DNA of 59,862 nucleotides. Origin: Pseudomonadota bacterium. GTDB taxonomy: Bacteria > Pseudomonadota > Gammaproteobacteria > Burkholderiales > Burkholderiaceae_F. The stretch covers positions 1 through 59,862 of the forward strand of contig JAEZVV010000001.1 in NCBI GenBank assembly GCA_023443095.1. Reading direction: 5' to 3'. The position numbers and the translations under genes were made by a program. Below the pieces are notes generated by a model. The model had not been told where the DNA came from, did not search any database, and worked only from the letters and a program-made list of their open reading frames with translations. This document shows positions 37,315 through 45,409 of this stretch, piece by piece (within the stretch, counting starts at the first letter, position 1; each line of letters starts with the position of its first letter).

Positions 37315-38181
37315 TCAGCGAGTGATGCGTCCGAAACGCCCGCTGTTGAAGTCCTGGATCGCCTGCACGATCTCCTCTCGCGTGTTCATCACGAACGGTC
37401 CGTGACCAACGATGGGCTCGTTCAGCGGCTGGCCGTTGAGCAACAACACCGTCGCGTCTTCGGCAACGTCGAACTCCAGGCGGCTGCCTTCGCGCTCGAG
37501 CACGGCCAGTTCGGCGGCGCGCGCCGTATGGCCCTCGTCGAACCGGATGGCGCCCCGCAACACGAACAGCGCCGTCGTCTGACCGGCCGGCAGCTCAAAA
37601 ACCACGCGATGGCCGGCCTGCAGGCGCAGGTCCCAGACGTTCATCGGCGAAAACGTCCGGGCCGGGCCGGCAACGTCACCGAAAGCACCGGCGATGACGC
37701 GCACGGTACCGGCGCCGCCGGGGAGGTCGAGCGCCGGAATCCGGTCGGCGGTTATGCCCTGGTAGCCGGGCGCGGCCATCTTGTCCTTGGCCGGCAGGTT
37801 GACCCACAGCTGAACCATTTCGAAGACTCCGCCTTTCGCGGCGAAATCCGGACTGTGGAACTCCTCGTGGATCAGGCCGGAGGCGGCCGTCATCCATTGC
37901 ACGTCGCCCGGGCCGATGGTGCCGCCGCCGCCCGAGGAGTCGCGGTGGGAAACGCCGCCCTCGTAGACGATGGTCACGGTTTCGAAGCCGCGGTGCGGGT
38001 GCTGCCCGACGCCGAGCTTGCGCGAGGTCGGCGGAAAGTCGGCCGGGCCGGCGTAATCCATCAGCAGGAAAGGCGACATTTCTTCGGCGATGTCGCCATA
38101 GGAAAAGATGCTCCGGACCGGAAAGCCGTCTCCGACCCAATGGCTGCCGTTGCTGCGCTTGATGAACGCCAGTTTCTTCAT
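37315..38181 (-). CDS. Pirin family cupin protein
   Basis: A 288-residue two-cupin protein. The metal site of the first cupin is visible in HPHRGFETVTIVYEG and in the later HEEFHSPD, which hold the usual three histidines and one glutamate. Bacterial pirins include quercetin 2,3-dioxygenases and redox-sensing proteins; the substrate cannot be told from sequence. The start at 38181 (MKKLAFIKRS) follows GGAGGAC; a longer frame has no homology. It is divergent from a LysR regulator gene, which probably controls it. Confidence 0.94.
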   Translation of the reverse strand: MKKLAFIKRSNGSHWVGDGFPVRSIFSYGDIAEEMSPFLLMDYAGPADFPPTSRKLGVGQHPHRGFETVTIVYEGGVSHRDSSGGGGTIGPGDVQWMTAASGLIHEEFHSPDFAAKGGVFEMVQLWVNLPAKDKMAAPGYQGITADRIPALDLPGGAGTVRVIAGAFGDVAGPARTFSPMNVWDLRLQAGHRVVFELPAGQTTALFVLRGAIRFDEGHTARAAELAVLEREGSRLEFDVAEDATVLLLNGQPLNEPIVGHGPFVMNTREEIVQAIQDFNSGRFGRITR

Positions 38182-38264
38182 GTCCGTCCTCCTTGGTTTG
38201 GCCGATGCCCATACTGTAGGCGGCGGACAATTCTCCCGGTAGATGGTTAAATGCAAAAACACTT

Positions 38265-38278
38265 TTCAACTGATTGAA
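38265..38278. promoter_or_regulatory. Palindromic operator candidate for the LysR regulator
   Basis: TTCAACTGATTGAA is a perfect dyad (TTCAA, 4 bases, TTGAA) and contains a T-N11-A match, the core pattern of LysR-type sites. It ends two bases before the lysR start codon, in the 99-base gap shared with the pirin gene. That position suits self-repression and could also control the divergent promoter. Confidence 0.5.
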
Positions 38279-38280
38279 CA

Positions 38281-39174
38281 ATGGACCTCAACGAAGCGGC
38301 GGTGTTCGTCAAGGTGGTGCAAGTCGGGAGCTTCAGCGGCGCCGCGCGTTGGCTGGGATTGCCGACCTCGACCGTCAGCAGCCGAGTCGCCCGCCTGGAG
38401 CGGCGGCTGGGGGTGACCCTCCTGCAGCGGACGACGCGCCGCCTGCACCTGACCGAGGCCGGCAGTCTGTATTACGAACACGCTGCCGCCGGGCTTGCCC
38501 ACATGGTCGACGCCGAGGCGGCAGTCAGCGAGTCGGCCGGAGCCCCGAGCGGTCTGCTGCGGGTGACGGCACCGGCGGACATCGGGGATCGGATCTTGGC
38601 CGAAATCGTCGCCGGAATGCGGCGCCGGCACCCCAAGGTGCGGATCGACATGGTACTGATGGATCGTTATGTCGACCTGGTCGCGGAGGGCTTCGATGCG
38701 GCGATCCGGGCCGGGAATCTGAAGGACTCGACCCTTGTTGCCAGAAGTGCCGGGGTCGCCCGCTGGGTGCCGTTCGCGAGTCCGGCTTACTTGCGATCCG
38801 GCCCACCGCTCGAGACTCCGCAGGCGCTGCGTCACCATTGCTGCCTGCAGTTCGCGCCACTGGGCAAGGAGGCCTGGACGCTGCTGGGCCAGGACGGCAG
38901 CGTCGTCGTGCCGATGTCGCAACAGGTGATGCTCAACGACGTGCGGGTGGTCCGCTCCCTGGCTGTGGCCGGCGAGGGGGTTGCCTTGCTTCCGCTTTAT
39001 CTGTGTCGGGAGGAATGCGCGAAGGGTGAACTGGTGCAGGTCCTGCCCGACTGGCATGCGAGGAGCGACCCGATCTCCGTCGTTTATCCCCGCCAGCGCT
39101 TCGTGCCCCCGAAGTTGCGGGAGTTCGTCGATTTGGCCGTACAGGTATTGCGCAGTTCGCTGGCGGAGCCCTGA
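38281..39174 (+). CDS. LysR family transcriptional regulator
   Basis: A 297-residue regulator. The N-terminal winged helix-turn-helix covers about residues 1-60 (AAVFVKVVQVGSFSGAARWL, then STVSSRVARLERRLG). The effector domain begins near residue 90 (SGLLRVTAPADIGDRI). It belongs to the CrgA/AaeR-like subgroup by the LLQRTTRRLHLTEAG segment. The inducer is unknown. Divergence from the pirin gene and the dyad in the gap suggest it regulates that gene and itself. Confidence 0.93.
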   Translation: MDLNEAAVFVKVVQVGSFSGAARWLGLPTSTVSSRVARLERRLGVTLLQRTTRRLHLTEAGSLYYEHAAAGLAHMVDAEAAVSESAGAPSGLLRVTAPADIGDRILAEIVAGMRRRHPKVRIDMVLMDRYVDLVAEGFDAAIRAGNLKDSTLVARSAGVARWVPFASPAYLRSGPPLETPQALRHHCCLQFAPLGKEAWTLLGQDGSVVVPMSQQVMLNDVRVVRSLAVAGEGVALLPLYLCREECAKGELVQVLPDWHARSDPISVVYPRQRFVPPKLREFVDLAVQVLRSSLAEP

Positions 39175-39540
39175 ACCCGGTATCCGATTCCGACATGAAG
39201 AGCCCCCAGCACTTCGGCCGCGCTGAGTCTCCTTGACAAGTGCATGCGTCGGGAATGCTCCAGCACAGTCCACCAGAAACTCGTACGAGGGCGACTCTCG
39301 ACTGCGACTCGCATTCGCCCGAAGGCGGCAACGAAGAAATTTCGGCGCGATCCGTGCTTTCTACCTCGAGCGATTGACGGACATCAACGCCCAGAACGAG
39401 CGCGACCCGCAAACTTGCGCCCACTTGACTGTCTCGGGGCAGGGGTTGCTCGACCCCGGGGTTTCGATCACATCCCAAACCACGAGACCCATTTGATTGA
39501 TCGAGCGGGCCCGCGCAGGCTCGCCGTCAGGAGAGGAACT
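39175..39540. other. Long gap before the first tetraheme cytochrome, no gene recognised
   Basis: These 366 bases lie between lysR and the first cytochrome gene. Base composition looks less GC-rich than the neighbours. Small open frames on both strands (for example 39233-39496) have no recognisable motif and no good ribosome-binding site. The region presumably holds the cytochrome promoter and its control sites, but I found no clear FNR box (TTGAT-N4-ATCAA) or sigma-54 element. It could also be the worn remains of a lost gene. Confidence 0.4.
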
Positions 39541-40146
39541 ATGTCCGAACAAAACAGCCCGTCCGAGGGCACCGAAGTCATGACCAAGAAGCGCTTGCGC
39601 TGGATTGCCGCCTTAGCGCTGCTGATCGGCCTCGGCGTGGGCATCGTTCTGGTGGGCGTGACCACCTCGGCCGTGCACTGGAGCGGCTCGACGCAGTTCT
39701 GCTCGACCGGCTGCCACTCGATGGACTGGGTCGCTGCTGCCTATCAGCGCAGCCCGCACGCGACCAACGCCAGCGGAGTGACGGCCGGCTGCACCGACTG
39801 CCACCTGAAGTACGAATCGACCAAGCACATCAGCCCCTTCCAATACGTCGGCCTGCTCTATCACAAGGCGACCTCGGGTTCGGTCAGCGCCTGGGGTGAA
39901 ATCCGCGGCACGCTGTCGACTGAGCAAAAGTGGGAAGCCGAGCGCGAGCACCTGTCCAAGCGCGTTACCGACTGGATGGAAAGCACCAACTTCATGACCT
40001 GCCGCGGCTGCCACGATCTCGAGAAGATGGCCAACCCGAACAATCCGATGATCGCCGAGATCCACTCGGGTCTGGCCAAGGCCGACAAGGTCAACTGCCT
40101 CGAATGCCACCAGGGCGTCGGCCACGTCTACGTCGACAAGAAGTAA
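39541..40146 (+). CDS. NapC/NirT-type tetraheme cytochrome c, first copy
   Basis: A 201-residue quinol dehydrogenase-type cytochrome: one N-terminal membrane anchor (about residues 21-42) and a periplasmic tetraheme domain. Haem sites are C54-STG-C58-H59, C84-C87-H88, C154-C157-H158 and C186-C189-H190. The first has three residues between the cysteines (CX3CH) rather than two; Met61 just after it (CHSM) may be the distal ligand, as in NapC/NrfH relatives. The family passes electrons from the quinol pool to periplasmic reductases. No reductase gene adjoins, so the partner is unknown. GGAGAGGA precedes the ATG. It has its own terminator. Confidence 0.92.
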   Translation: MSEQNSPSEGTEVMTKKRLRWIAALALLIGLGVGIVLVGVTTSAVHWSGSTQFCSTGCHSMDWVAAAYQRSPHATNASGVTAGCTDCHLKYESTKHISPFQYVGLLYHKATSGSVSAWGEIRGTLSTEQKWEAEREHLSKRVTDWMESTNFMTCRGCHDLEKMANPNNPMIAEIHSGLAKADKVNCLECHQGVGHVYVDKK

Positions 40147-40166
40147 TTCCAGCTTTCCCCGCACAG

Positions 40167-40201
40167 AACAAACGCCCGCTCTGCCGGGCGTTTGTTTTTT
40201 T
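40167..40201 (+). terminator. Rho-independent terminator between the two cytochrome genes
   Basis: AACAAACGCCCG, a 6-base loop, then CGGGCGTTTGTT make a 12-bp stem followed by more T residues. It separates the two cytochrome genes into different transcription units. Confidence 0.92.
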
Positions 40202-40356
40202 CTGCTCGCGCACCACGCGGAAACGGAAAGACAGGCGTAATGGCTGCCTCTGCCGCCCGACTTAATGATAGGGTTCACCCCACGGCGCCACCAGTCCAAG
40301 CACCAACTCGCTTGCCTGGCGTCCGCCCCTGAACCAAGTCACCGAAGGAGCCCGCG

Positions 40357-40989
40357 ATGCCCAGTCAAGAAGAAACGAAAACCGTCACCAAGAAACACTA
40401 CCGCTGGATCCTGTTCTGGATGCTGCTCCTCGGTCTGGGCGCGGGAGTCGCGGCCGTCGGAGTGACCACCGAGATGGTGCACTGGAGCGGCTCCAACCAG
40501 TTCTGCGGCACCGCCTGCCACAACATGACCTGGGCCAAGGAGGCGTATGAACGCGGCGCCCACTTCAAGACGGCGTCGGGGGTCACGGCGGGCTGTGCCG
40601 ACTGCCACATCCCCTACGAAACCACCCAGCCCAACCCCTTCCAGTACGTCGCGATGCTCGCGTACAAGGCTCAAGCGGGCGCACGCGACGCCTACCACAC
40701 GGCGCTCGGCACCATCAGCACCGAACAGAAGTGGGAGGCCAACCGCGAGCGGCTCTCAGCGGGCGTCGAGGCCTGGCTGGTCAGCAACAAGTTCATGACC
40801 TGCCGCGGCTGCCACGACCTGGAAAAGATGAGCGGCAAGAACAATCCCATGACGGTCGAGCTGCACTCGGGCGTGCTCAAGCAGGACGGCTTCAACTGCC
40901 TGCAGTGCCATCAGGGCGTGGGACACGTCTACAAGGAAAAGAGCGCTCACGCACCCGCGGCCTCCCAGGTTCTGGCTGCGCAGCGCTAA
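40357..40989 (+). CDS. NapC/NirT-type tetraheme cytochrome c, second copy
   Basis: A 210-residue paralogue of the cytochrome just upstream, alike along its whole length. It has a membrane anchor (about residues 16-38) and haem sites C50-GTA-C54-H55 (again CX3CH, followed by Asn-Met), C80-C83-H84, C149-C152-H153 and C181-C184-H185. Shared stretches include TTEQKW-like STEQKWEA, FMTCRGCHDLEKM and CHQGVGHVY. The two copies arose by duplication and have diverged mostly in the loops. AAGGAG precedes the ATG. A separate terminator before it means it has its own promoter, so the copies may be made under different conditions. Confidence 0.92.
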   Translation: MPSQEETKTVTKKHYRWILFWMLLLGLGAGVAAVGVTTEMVHWSGSNQFCGTACHNMTWAKEAYERGAHFKTASGVTAGCADCHIPYETTQPNPFQYVAMLAYKAQAGARDAYHTALGTISTEQKWEANRERLSAGVEAWLVSNKFMTCRGCHDLEKMSGKNNPMTVELHSGVLKQDGFNCLQCHQGVGHVYKEKSAHAPAASQVLAAQR

Positions 40990-41005
40990 ACCGCGGATCT
41001 CGTCC

Positions 41006-41030
41006 GAGCGTCCGGCCGGTCCGGGCGCTC
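41006..41030 (+). terminator. Hairpin after the second cytochrome gene
   Basis: GAGCGTCCGG and CCGGGCGCTC pair over 10 bp (one G-U) with a 5-base loop, 17 bases after the stop codon. There is no T run, so termination here would be inefficient and the next gene could be partly co-transcribed. Confidence 0.4.
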
Positions 41031-41094
41031 GTGTCTGGCCGCAAGACATCGGCCTAGGACCGTAGCGGCCGTTTCTCCCCTCCGGAATCGACGC

Positions 41095-41592
41095 ATGAAA
41101 CTCTCTCCCTCCCTGCTCGCGCTCGGCCTGAGCCTCGCGACCGGCAGCGCGCTGGCGCAGTCCGGCACTTACGAAGTCCGCCAGCTCACGCCAGAAACCG
41201 CATTCAAGGCGGCCCAGGCCGCACTCGAGGACTGCCGCCGCCGCGGCTACCAGGTGGCGGTGGCAGTTGTCGACCGCAGCGGCGTGGCGCAGGTGATGCT
41301 GCGCGACCGCTACGCGGGCGCCCACACGCCCGAAACCGCGATCAACAAGGGTTGGACGGCAACCAGTTTCCGCACCAACACGCTCGAGTTCGCCCAATCG
41401 ACCCAGGCCGGCCAGGCCGCCTCCGGCATCCGCCAGCTGCCACGCGTGGTGGCGGTGGGCGGCGGAGTCCAAATCGAAGCCGGCGGCAGCATTGTCGGCG
41501 CCATCGGCGTTTCCGGAGCCCCTGGCGGTGCCGAAGACGAGGCCTGCGCCCGCGCCGGCATCTCGGCCATCCGCGACCAGCTCGACTTCTAG
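41095..41592 (+). CDS. Secreted GlcG/HbpS-like (DUF336) protein
   Basis: A 165-residue protein. A signal peptide (MKLSPSLLALGLSLATGSALA, cut before Gln22) directs it to the periplasm. The mature part is a single GlcG/HbpS domain with VAVVDRSGVAQVMLRD, then HTPETAINKGWTA, GGGVQIEAGGSIVGAIGVSG and the ending AEDEACARAGI. Family members include the haem-binding HbpS and proteins of glycolate operons; in HbpS the domain binds haem and senses redox stress. Haem binding is an inference here, but the position behind two multiheme cytochromes fits. Confidence 0.88.
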   Translation: MKLSPSLLALGLSLATGSALAQSGTYEVRQLTPETAFKAAQAALEDCRRRGYQVAVAVVDRSGVAQVMLRDRYAGAHTPETAINKGWTATSFRTNTLEFAQSTQAGQAASGIRQLPRVVAVGGGVQIEAGGSIVGAIGVSGAPGGAEDEACARAGISAIRDQLDF

Positions 41593-41633
41593 CGCCACCG
41601 GCCGCGCGGCGACGCGCGGCCCTGCACTTCCCC

Positions 41634-42533
41634 ATGAGCCATCGAATCGATCCCGGCACCGCCGGCCTGCTTCTGTTGCCGCCTTTGCTGTGGGCCGGCA
41701 ACGCCATCGTCGGCCGCGCCCTGGTCGGCGAGTTTCCCCCGCTCGCGCTGGCCTTCTGGCGCTGGACGCTGGCGCTGGCCCTGATCGCCCCGTTCACCGC
41801 CGCCACCCTGTGGCGGCAACGCGAACTGGTACGCCAATGGTGGGGGCCGCTGGTGGCGATCAGCGCTGTCGGTGTCGGGCTCTACAACTCGCTGCAATAT
41901 CTCGCGCTGCAGACCGCGAGCGTGGTATCGGTGACCTTGATCGCCGCCGCCGGCCCGGCTGCCACCCTGATCATCGGCGCGCTCTGCTTCGGCGCGCGCA
42001 TCCGCCGCGCCCAATGGCTCAGCGTCGCGGTCTCGAGCGCCGGCGTTGCCCTGGTGGTAGCCCGCGGCGATCTCGCCAACCTGGCCCGCCTGCAGGTCGC
42101 GGCAGGCGACCTCATCATGCTGGCCGCCGCCTTGAGCTGGAGCTTTTACACCTGGCTGTTGCGGCGCCGGCGACCGCCGCTGGAGCTGGCACCGTTTCTG
42201 ACGCTGCAGATCGGCATCGGCGCGGCCATGATCCTGCCCTTTTACCTGCTCGAATCCACACTGACGCTGCGTTCCATCGCCTGGAGCGAAGCGAGCGCAG
42301 CAGGCTTGATCTACGTGGCCGTCCTGCCCTCGCTGGCAGCGTATTGGTGCTGGGACCGCGGGGTGCTGCGGGCCGGCGCCGTATTGCCCATGATTTTTTC
42401 CAACCTGATCCCGATTTTCGCCGCCGTGCTGGCCTTCGCCTTTCTGGGCGAGGCCATCGCCTGGTTCCACCTGGTAGGCGGTGGCCTGATCTTGGCCGGG
42501 ATCATGGCGGCGAGCCGGGACTCGCCGACATGA
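41634..42533 (+). CDS. EamA/DMT family transporter
   Basis: A 299-residue inner-membrane protein with about ten hydrophobic segments in two EamA repeats (beginning LLLPPLLWAGNAIVGRAL and LIMLAAALSWSFYTWLL). The DMT superfamily exports or takes up amino acids, nucleobases and other metabolites; the substrate is unknown. Conserved PLPL-like and GE(A/G) ends are present (AFLGEAIAWFHLVGGGLILAG, quoted in part). It starts 41 bases after the GlcG-like gene and may be its neighbour by chance. Confidence 0.9.
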   Translation: MSHRIDPGTAGLLLLPPLLWAGNAIVGRALVGEFPPLALAFWRWTLALALIAPFTAATLWRQRELVRQWWGPLVAISAVGVGLYNSLQYLALQTASVVSVTLIAAAGPAATLIIGALCFGARIRRAQWLSVAVSSAGVALVVARGDLANLARLQVAAGDLIMLAAALSWSFYTWLLRRRRPPLELAPFLTLQIGIGAAMILPFYLLESTLTLRSIAWSEASAAGLIYVAVLPSLAAYWCWDRGVLRAGAVLPMIFSNLIPIFAAVLAFAFLGEAIAWFHLVGGGLILAGIMAASRDSPT

Positions 42534-42615
42534 GTCGGCTTATCCCAACAGTGCAAGGGGCATCGGGTGGTAGCCTTCCCGCCTGCGTTAGCGATCCTCG
42601 CCCGCGCCCGCCCGC

Positions 42616-43392
42616 ATGATGCCCTTCCGCCAAGAATCCGCCCGCGTCCTGGTCGTGGACGACGACCCGATCTCTGCCTCGCTCGAAGCGCACATGCTGT
42701 CATTGCTGGGCCACGCGCCCACCGTGCAGCCCGACCCCGAACTCGCCCTGGTGCTGGCGCGCTCGGGCCGCTTCGACCTGCTGCTGCTCGACCTCGACAT
42801 GCCGCAGCTCGACGGCTTCCAGACCCTGGCCGCTCTGCGCGAGCAGGAAGCCGCGGCCCAGGCGAACGCTCTGCCCGTCATCGCCGTCACCGGCTACGCC
42901 TCGGCCGCCGATCGCGAACGCTGCTTCGAGGCCGGCTTCGACGACCACATCAGCAAGCCGATAGCCGCCGGCCTGCTCGGCGCAGCGATCGAACGCGTGC
43001 AGACCGCCCGCGGCCAGCTCGGCTCGCAGCTGCGCAACTCGGATGCCGAACGCCTGCGCCTGACGGTCGAACGCCTGGGCGAAGTGCGACCGGGCGACCG
43101 CGTGTTTGCACCCACCGTGATCGAGTCTTTCGCCCTGCGCGCAGCGCAGCTGATCGAATCGATGGGGCGTGCGCTCGAGTCAGGCGACTTCGAGTCGAGC
43201 GGACGATCGGCGCGCGCCCTCAAGTCGAGCGCCGAGTTTCTTGGCGCGATGGGGCTGGCCGGCCTGTGCAACGAAGCCGCCGGCTTCTGCGAAAGGGCCA
43301 ATGCCGGAGCGGCGCGCGAAGCCCTGCGCCGGGTCGACAACGAACATCAGGCCGTGCTCACCCTGCTGCTCTCCAACCACCGCCGCAGCTAA
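42616..43392 (+). CDS. Response regulator with degenerate Hpt-like C-terminal domain
   Basis: A 258-residue cytosolic protein. Residues about 8-128 are a complete receiver domain: acidic Asp15-17, phosphoacceptor Asp59 in LLDLDMPQLDG, Thr92 and Lys114. There is no DNA-binding domain. Residues about 165-255 are helical and resemble a histidine phosphotransfer domain (DFESSGRSARALKSSAEFLG, then GLAGLCNEA), but the phosphorylated histidine is replaced by Arg200 in ARALKSS (usually AHxLKGS). So it can receive a phosphate but not relay it. It lies 30 bases before the sensor kinase gene; a joint role is likely. A start at the second ATG (42619) is equally possible. Confidence 0.87.
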   Translation: MMPFRQESARVLVVDDDPISASLEAHMLSLLGHAPTVQPDPELALVLARSGRFDLLLLDLDMPQLDGFQTLAALREQEAAAQANALPVIAVTGYASAADRERCFEAGFDDHISKPIAAGLLGAAIERVQTARGQLGSQLRNSDAERLRLTVERLGEVRPGDRVFAPTVIESFALRAAQLIESMGRALESGDFESSGRSARALKSSAEFLGAMGLAGLCNEAAGFCERANAGAAREALRRVDNEHQAVLTLLLSNHRRS

Positions 43393-43422
43393 AGCCCCCG
43401 CTGCAGCCGGCACCACCCTGTC

Positions 43423-45357
43423 ATGAAACCCGCCTCGCCGTCCTCCCGCCTCCGCTCGCAGCACTCGCTCGACCGGCTCGAGCACGGGGTGCAGAGCGCC
43501 GGCATTGGCCTGTGGGAGTTCGACCCCGCCACCGACCGCCGCTACTGGGACGAGCAGACCTACCGTCTCGCCGGCTGGCCGCTCGGTCAGGAACCGCCAT
43601 CGGGCGATGAGTACCGTGCGCAGCGCGTCCTGCCCGAGGACCACGAACGCCACGCCCGCGCCCGCGAAGTGCTGGAAGCCGGCGTCGACGTCAGCGAAAT
43701 CGAGTACCGCATCCGGCTGCCCGCTGGCGAGGTGCGACATCTGCTGTCGCGCCGCATGGCCAAGCGCGACGCCGCCGGCCGGCTCCTGCGGATCTTCGGC
43801 GCCACGCTCGACGTCAGCGAGCTGCGACTGGCCCAGTCCGCCGCCCAGGAAGCCGCCCAACGCGAACAGCTGGTGACCGAAGCCGTGGGCATCGGCGTCT
43901 GGGAGCACGACATCGCCCGGGGCGAGATCCGGTGGAACGAACCGATGTGGCAGCTCTACGGCCGGGAACCCGGCTCGGTCGGCGATCTGCTGAACGAATG
44001 GAGCGGCTTTCTGCACCAAGACGATCGCGCCGCGTCGCTGCGCGAAGTGATGCGTGCACTCGAGTTCGACGAGAGTTTCGAAAACGTGGTCCGGATCTGC
44101 TGGCCGGACGGCCGCGTGCGCCACATCGCGCATCGATCGCGCATCGAACGCGACGGAGCCGGCCGGGCCTGTCGCCAGTTCGGCGTCGCCTGGGACGTGA
44201 CGGCGCAGAAACTGGCCGCCAGCGCCGAACACGCGCGGGCGGCAGCCGACCGTGCGAGCCGCGCCAAGACCGAGTTCCTGTCGCGCCTCTCGCACGACCT
44301 GCGTACCCCGCTCAACGCCATTCTCGGCCATGCCCAGCTGCTCGAACTCGACCCCGAAGCCAGGCTGTCGGCGGGTGCCCGCAACCACGTCGAACGGATC
44401 CAGAAAGCGGGCTGGCACCTACTCGAGCTGATCGAAGAAGTGCTCGACCTGTCGCAGATCGAAGCCGGTGCGCTCAAGGTACGCAACACCCTGGTGCCAC
44501 TCGCGCCTCTGCTCGACGAGGTGATGGGCTGGGTGAAGGACGCGGCCCGCGAGCGGCAGCTCAGGACCCGGATCGAGATCGACCCCGACGCACCGATGGC
44601 GGTCTGGGCCGACCGTACCCGGCTGACCCAGGTGCTGAGCAACCTGCTTTCCAATGGCGTGAAATACAACCGCGACGGCGGCGAGCTGACGGTGCACGTG
44701 CGCGGCCGCGACGGCCAGGCCGTGATCGCCGTGAGCGACCAGGGCCACGGCATGAGTGCGAGCCAGCTCGACGCCCTGTTCACGCCCTGGTCCCGCCTGG
44801 GGCTGGAAGCCTCCGGCATTGCCGGCCACGGCATGGGACTCGCCATTTCGCTCAAGCTGATCGAGGCCATGGGCGGCTGGCTCGACGCGCTGAGCGAGCC
44901 GGGCGTGGGCAGCGAGTTCCGGATCCACCTGCGCGCTGGCCTGAGCGACTTGGAAGTCGACGACGGGACCGAACCCGGCGCGACTCGCGACGACATCGGC
45001 GGCACCATCCTGCTCGTGACGGCCTTGCCCGCCACCTTCGAGCAGATCGCGGCGCTGCTGCGGCGGCGCCCGCGGGTCCAGCTGGTGCAGGCCGAAGACG
45101 TCGACAGCGCCGCTGTGCTGGCCGCGGTGATCCAGCCCGAGCTGATCCTGATTGCCGCTGGCGCCGAGCCTGCCGCGGCCTGCCAGCTGCAGACACGCCT
45201 GCGGCAGGCGCACGAAACCCAGCAGCTGGGCTGCATCATCTGGTTCGACCAGGGTGTTGGCGATTTCAGTGAAACTCCCGAAACCAGCGCCTGGCCCGCC
45301 AGCCTGGCGCCCGAGGCCATGCTGGCGCAGCTCGATACCCTTCTGACACGCCGCTGA
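43423..45357 (+). CDS. PAS-domain sensor histidine kinase with receiver-like C-terminus
   Basis: A 644-residue soluble hybrid-like kinase with no membrane segment. Two PAS domains (about residues 20-135 and 150-262) precede a HisKA dimerisation domain with His291 in SHDLRTPLNAI. The HATPase domain has N-box NLLSNGVKYN, DQGHGM and GHGMGL. From about residue 525 a receiver-like domain (TILLVTALP, then ELILIAAG) lacks the phosphoacceptor aspartate, which is replaced by Ala in IAAG. Signals are probably cytosolic; the PAS ligand is unknown. The adjacent REC-Hpt-like protein is the likely partner. Confidence 0.9.
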   Translation: MKPASPSSRLRSQHSLDRLEHGVQSAGIGLWEFDPATDRRYWDEQTYRLAGWPLGQEPPSGDEYRAQRVLPEDHERHARAREVLEAGVDVSEIEYRIRLPAGEVRHLLSRRMAKRDAAGRLLRIFGATLDVSELRLAQSAAQEAAQREQLVTEAVGIGVWEHDIARGEIRWNEPMWQLYGREPGSVGDLLNEWSGFLHQDDRAASLREVMRALEFDESFENVVRICWPDGRVRHIAHRSRIERDGAGRACRQFGVAWDVTAQKLAASAEHARAAADRASRAKTEFLSRLSHDLRTPLNAILGHAQLLELDPEARLSAGARNHVERIQKAGWHLLELIEEVLDLSQIEAGALKVRNTLVPLAPLLDEVMGWVKDAARERQLRTRIEIDPDAPMAVWADRTRLTQVLSNLLSNGVKYNRDGGELTVHVRGRDGQAVIAVSDQGHGMSASQLDALFTPWSRLGLEASGIAGHGMGLAISLKLIEAMGGWLDALSEPGVGSEFRIHLRAGLSDLEVDDGTEPGATRDDIGGTILLVTALPATFEQIAALLRRRPRVQLVQAEDVDSAAVLAAVIQPELILIAAGAEPAAACQLQTRLRQAHETQQLGCIIWFDQGVGDFSETPETSAWPASLAPEAMLAQLDTLLTRR

Positions 45358-45409
45358 ATGCCGGCGGCGGCTGGCTACAATGCCCGGCCACGACCGTCGA
45401 CCCTCACTC

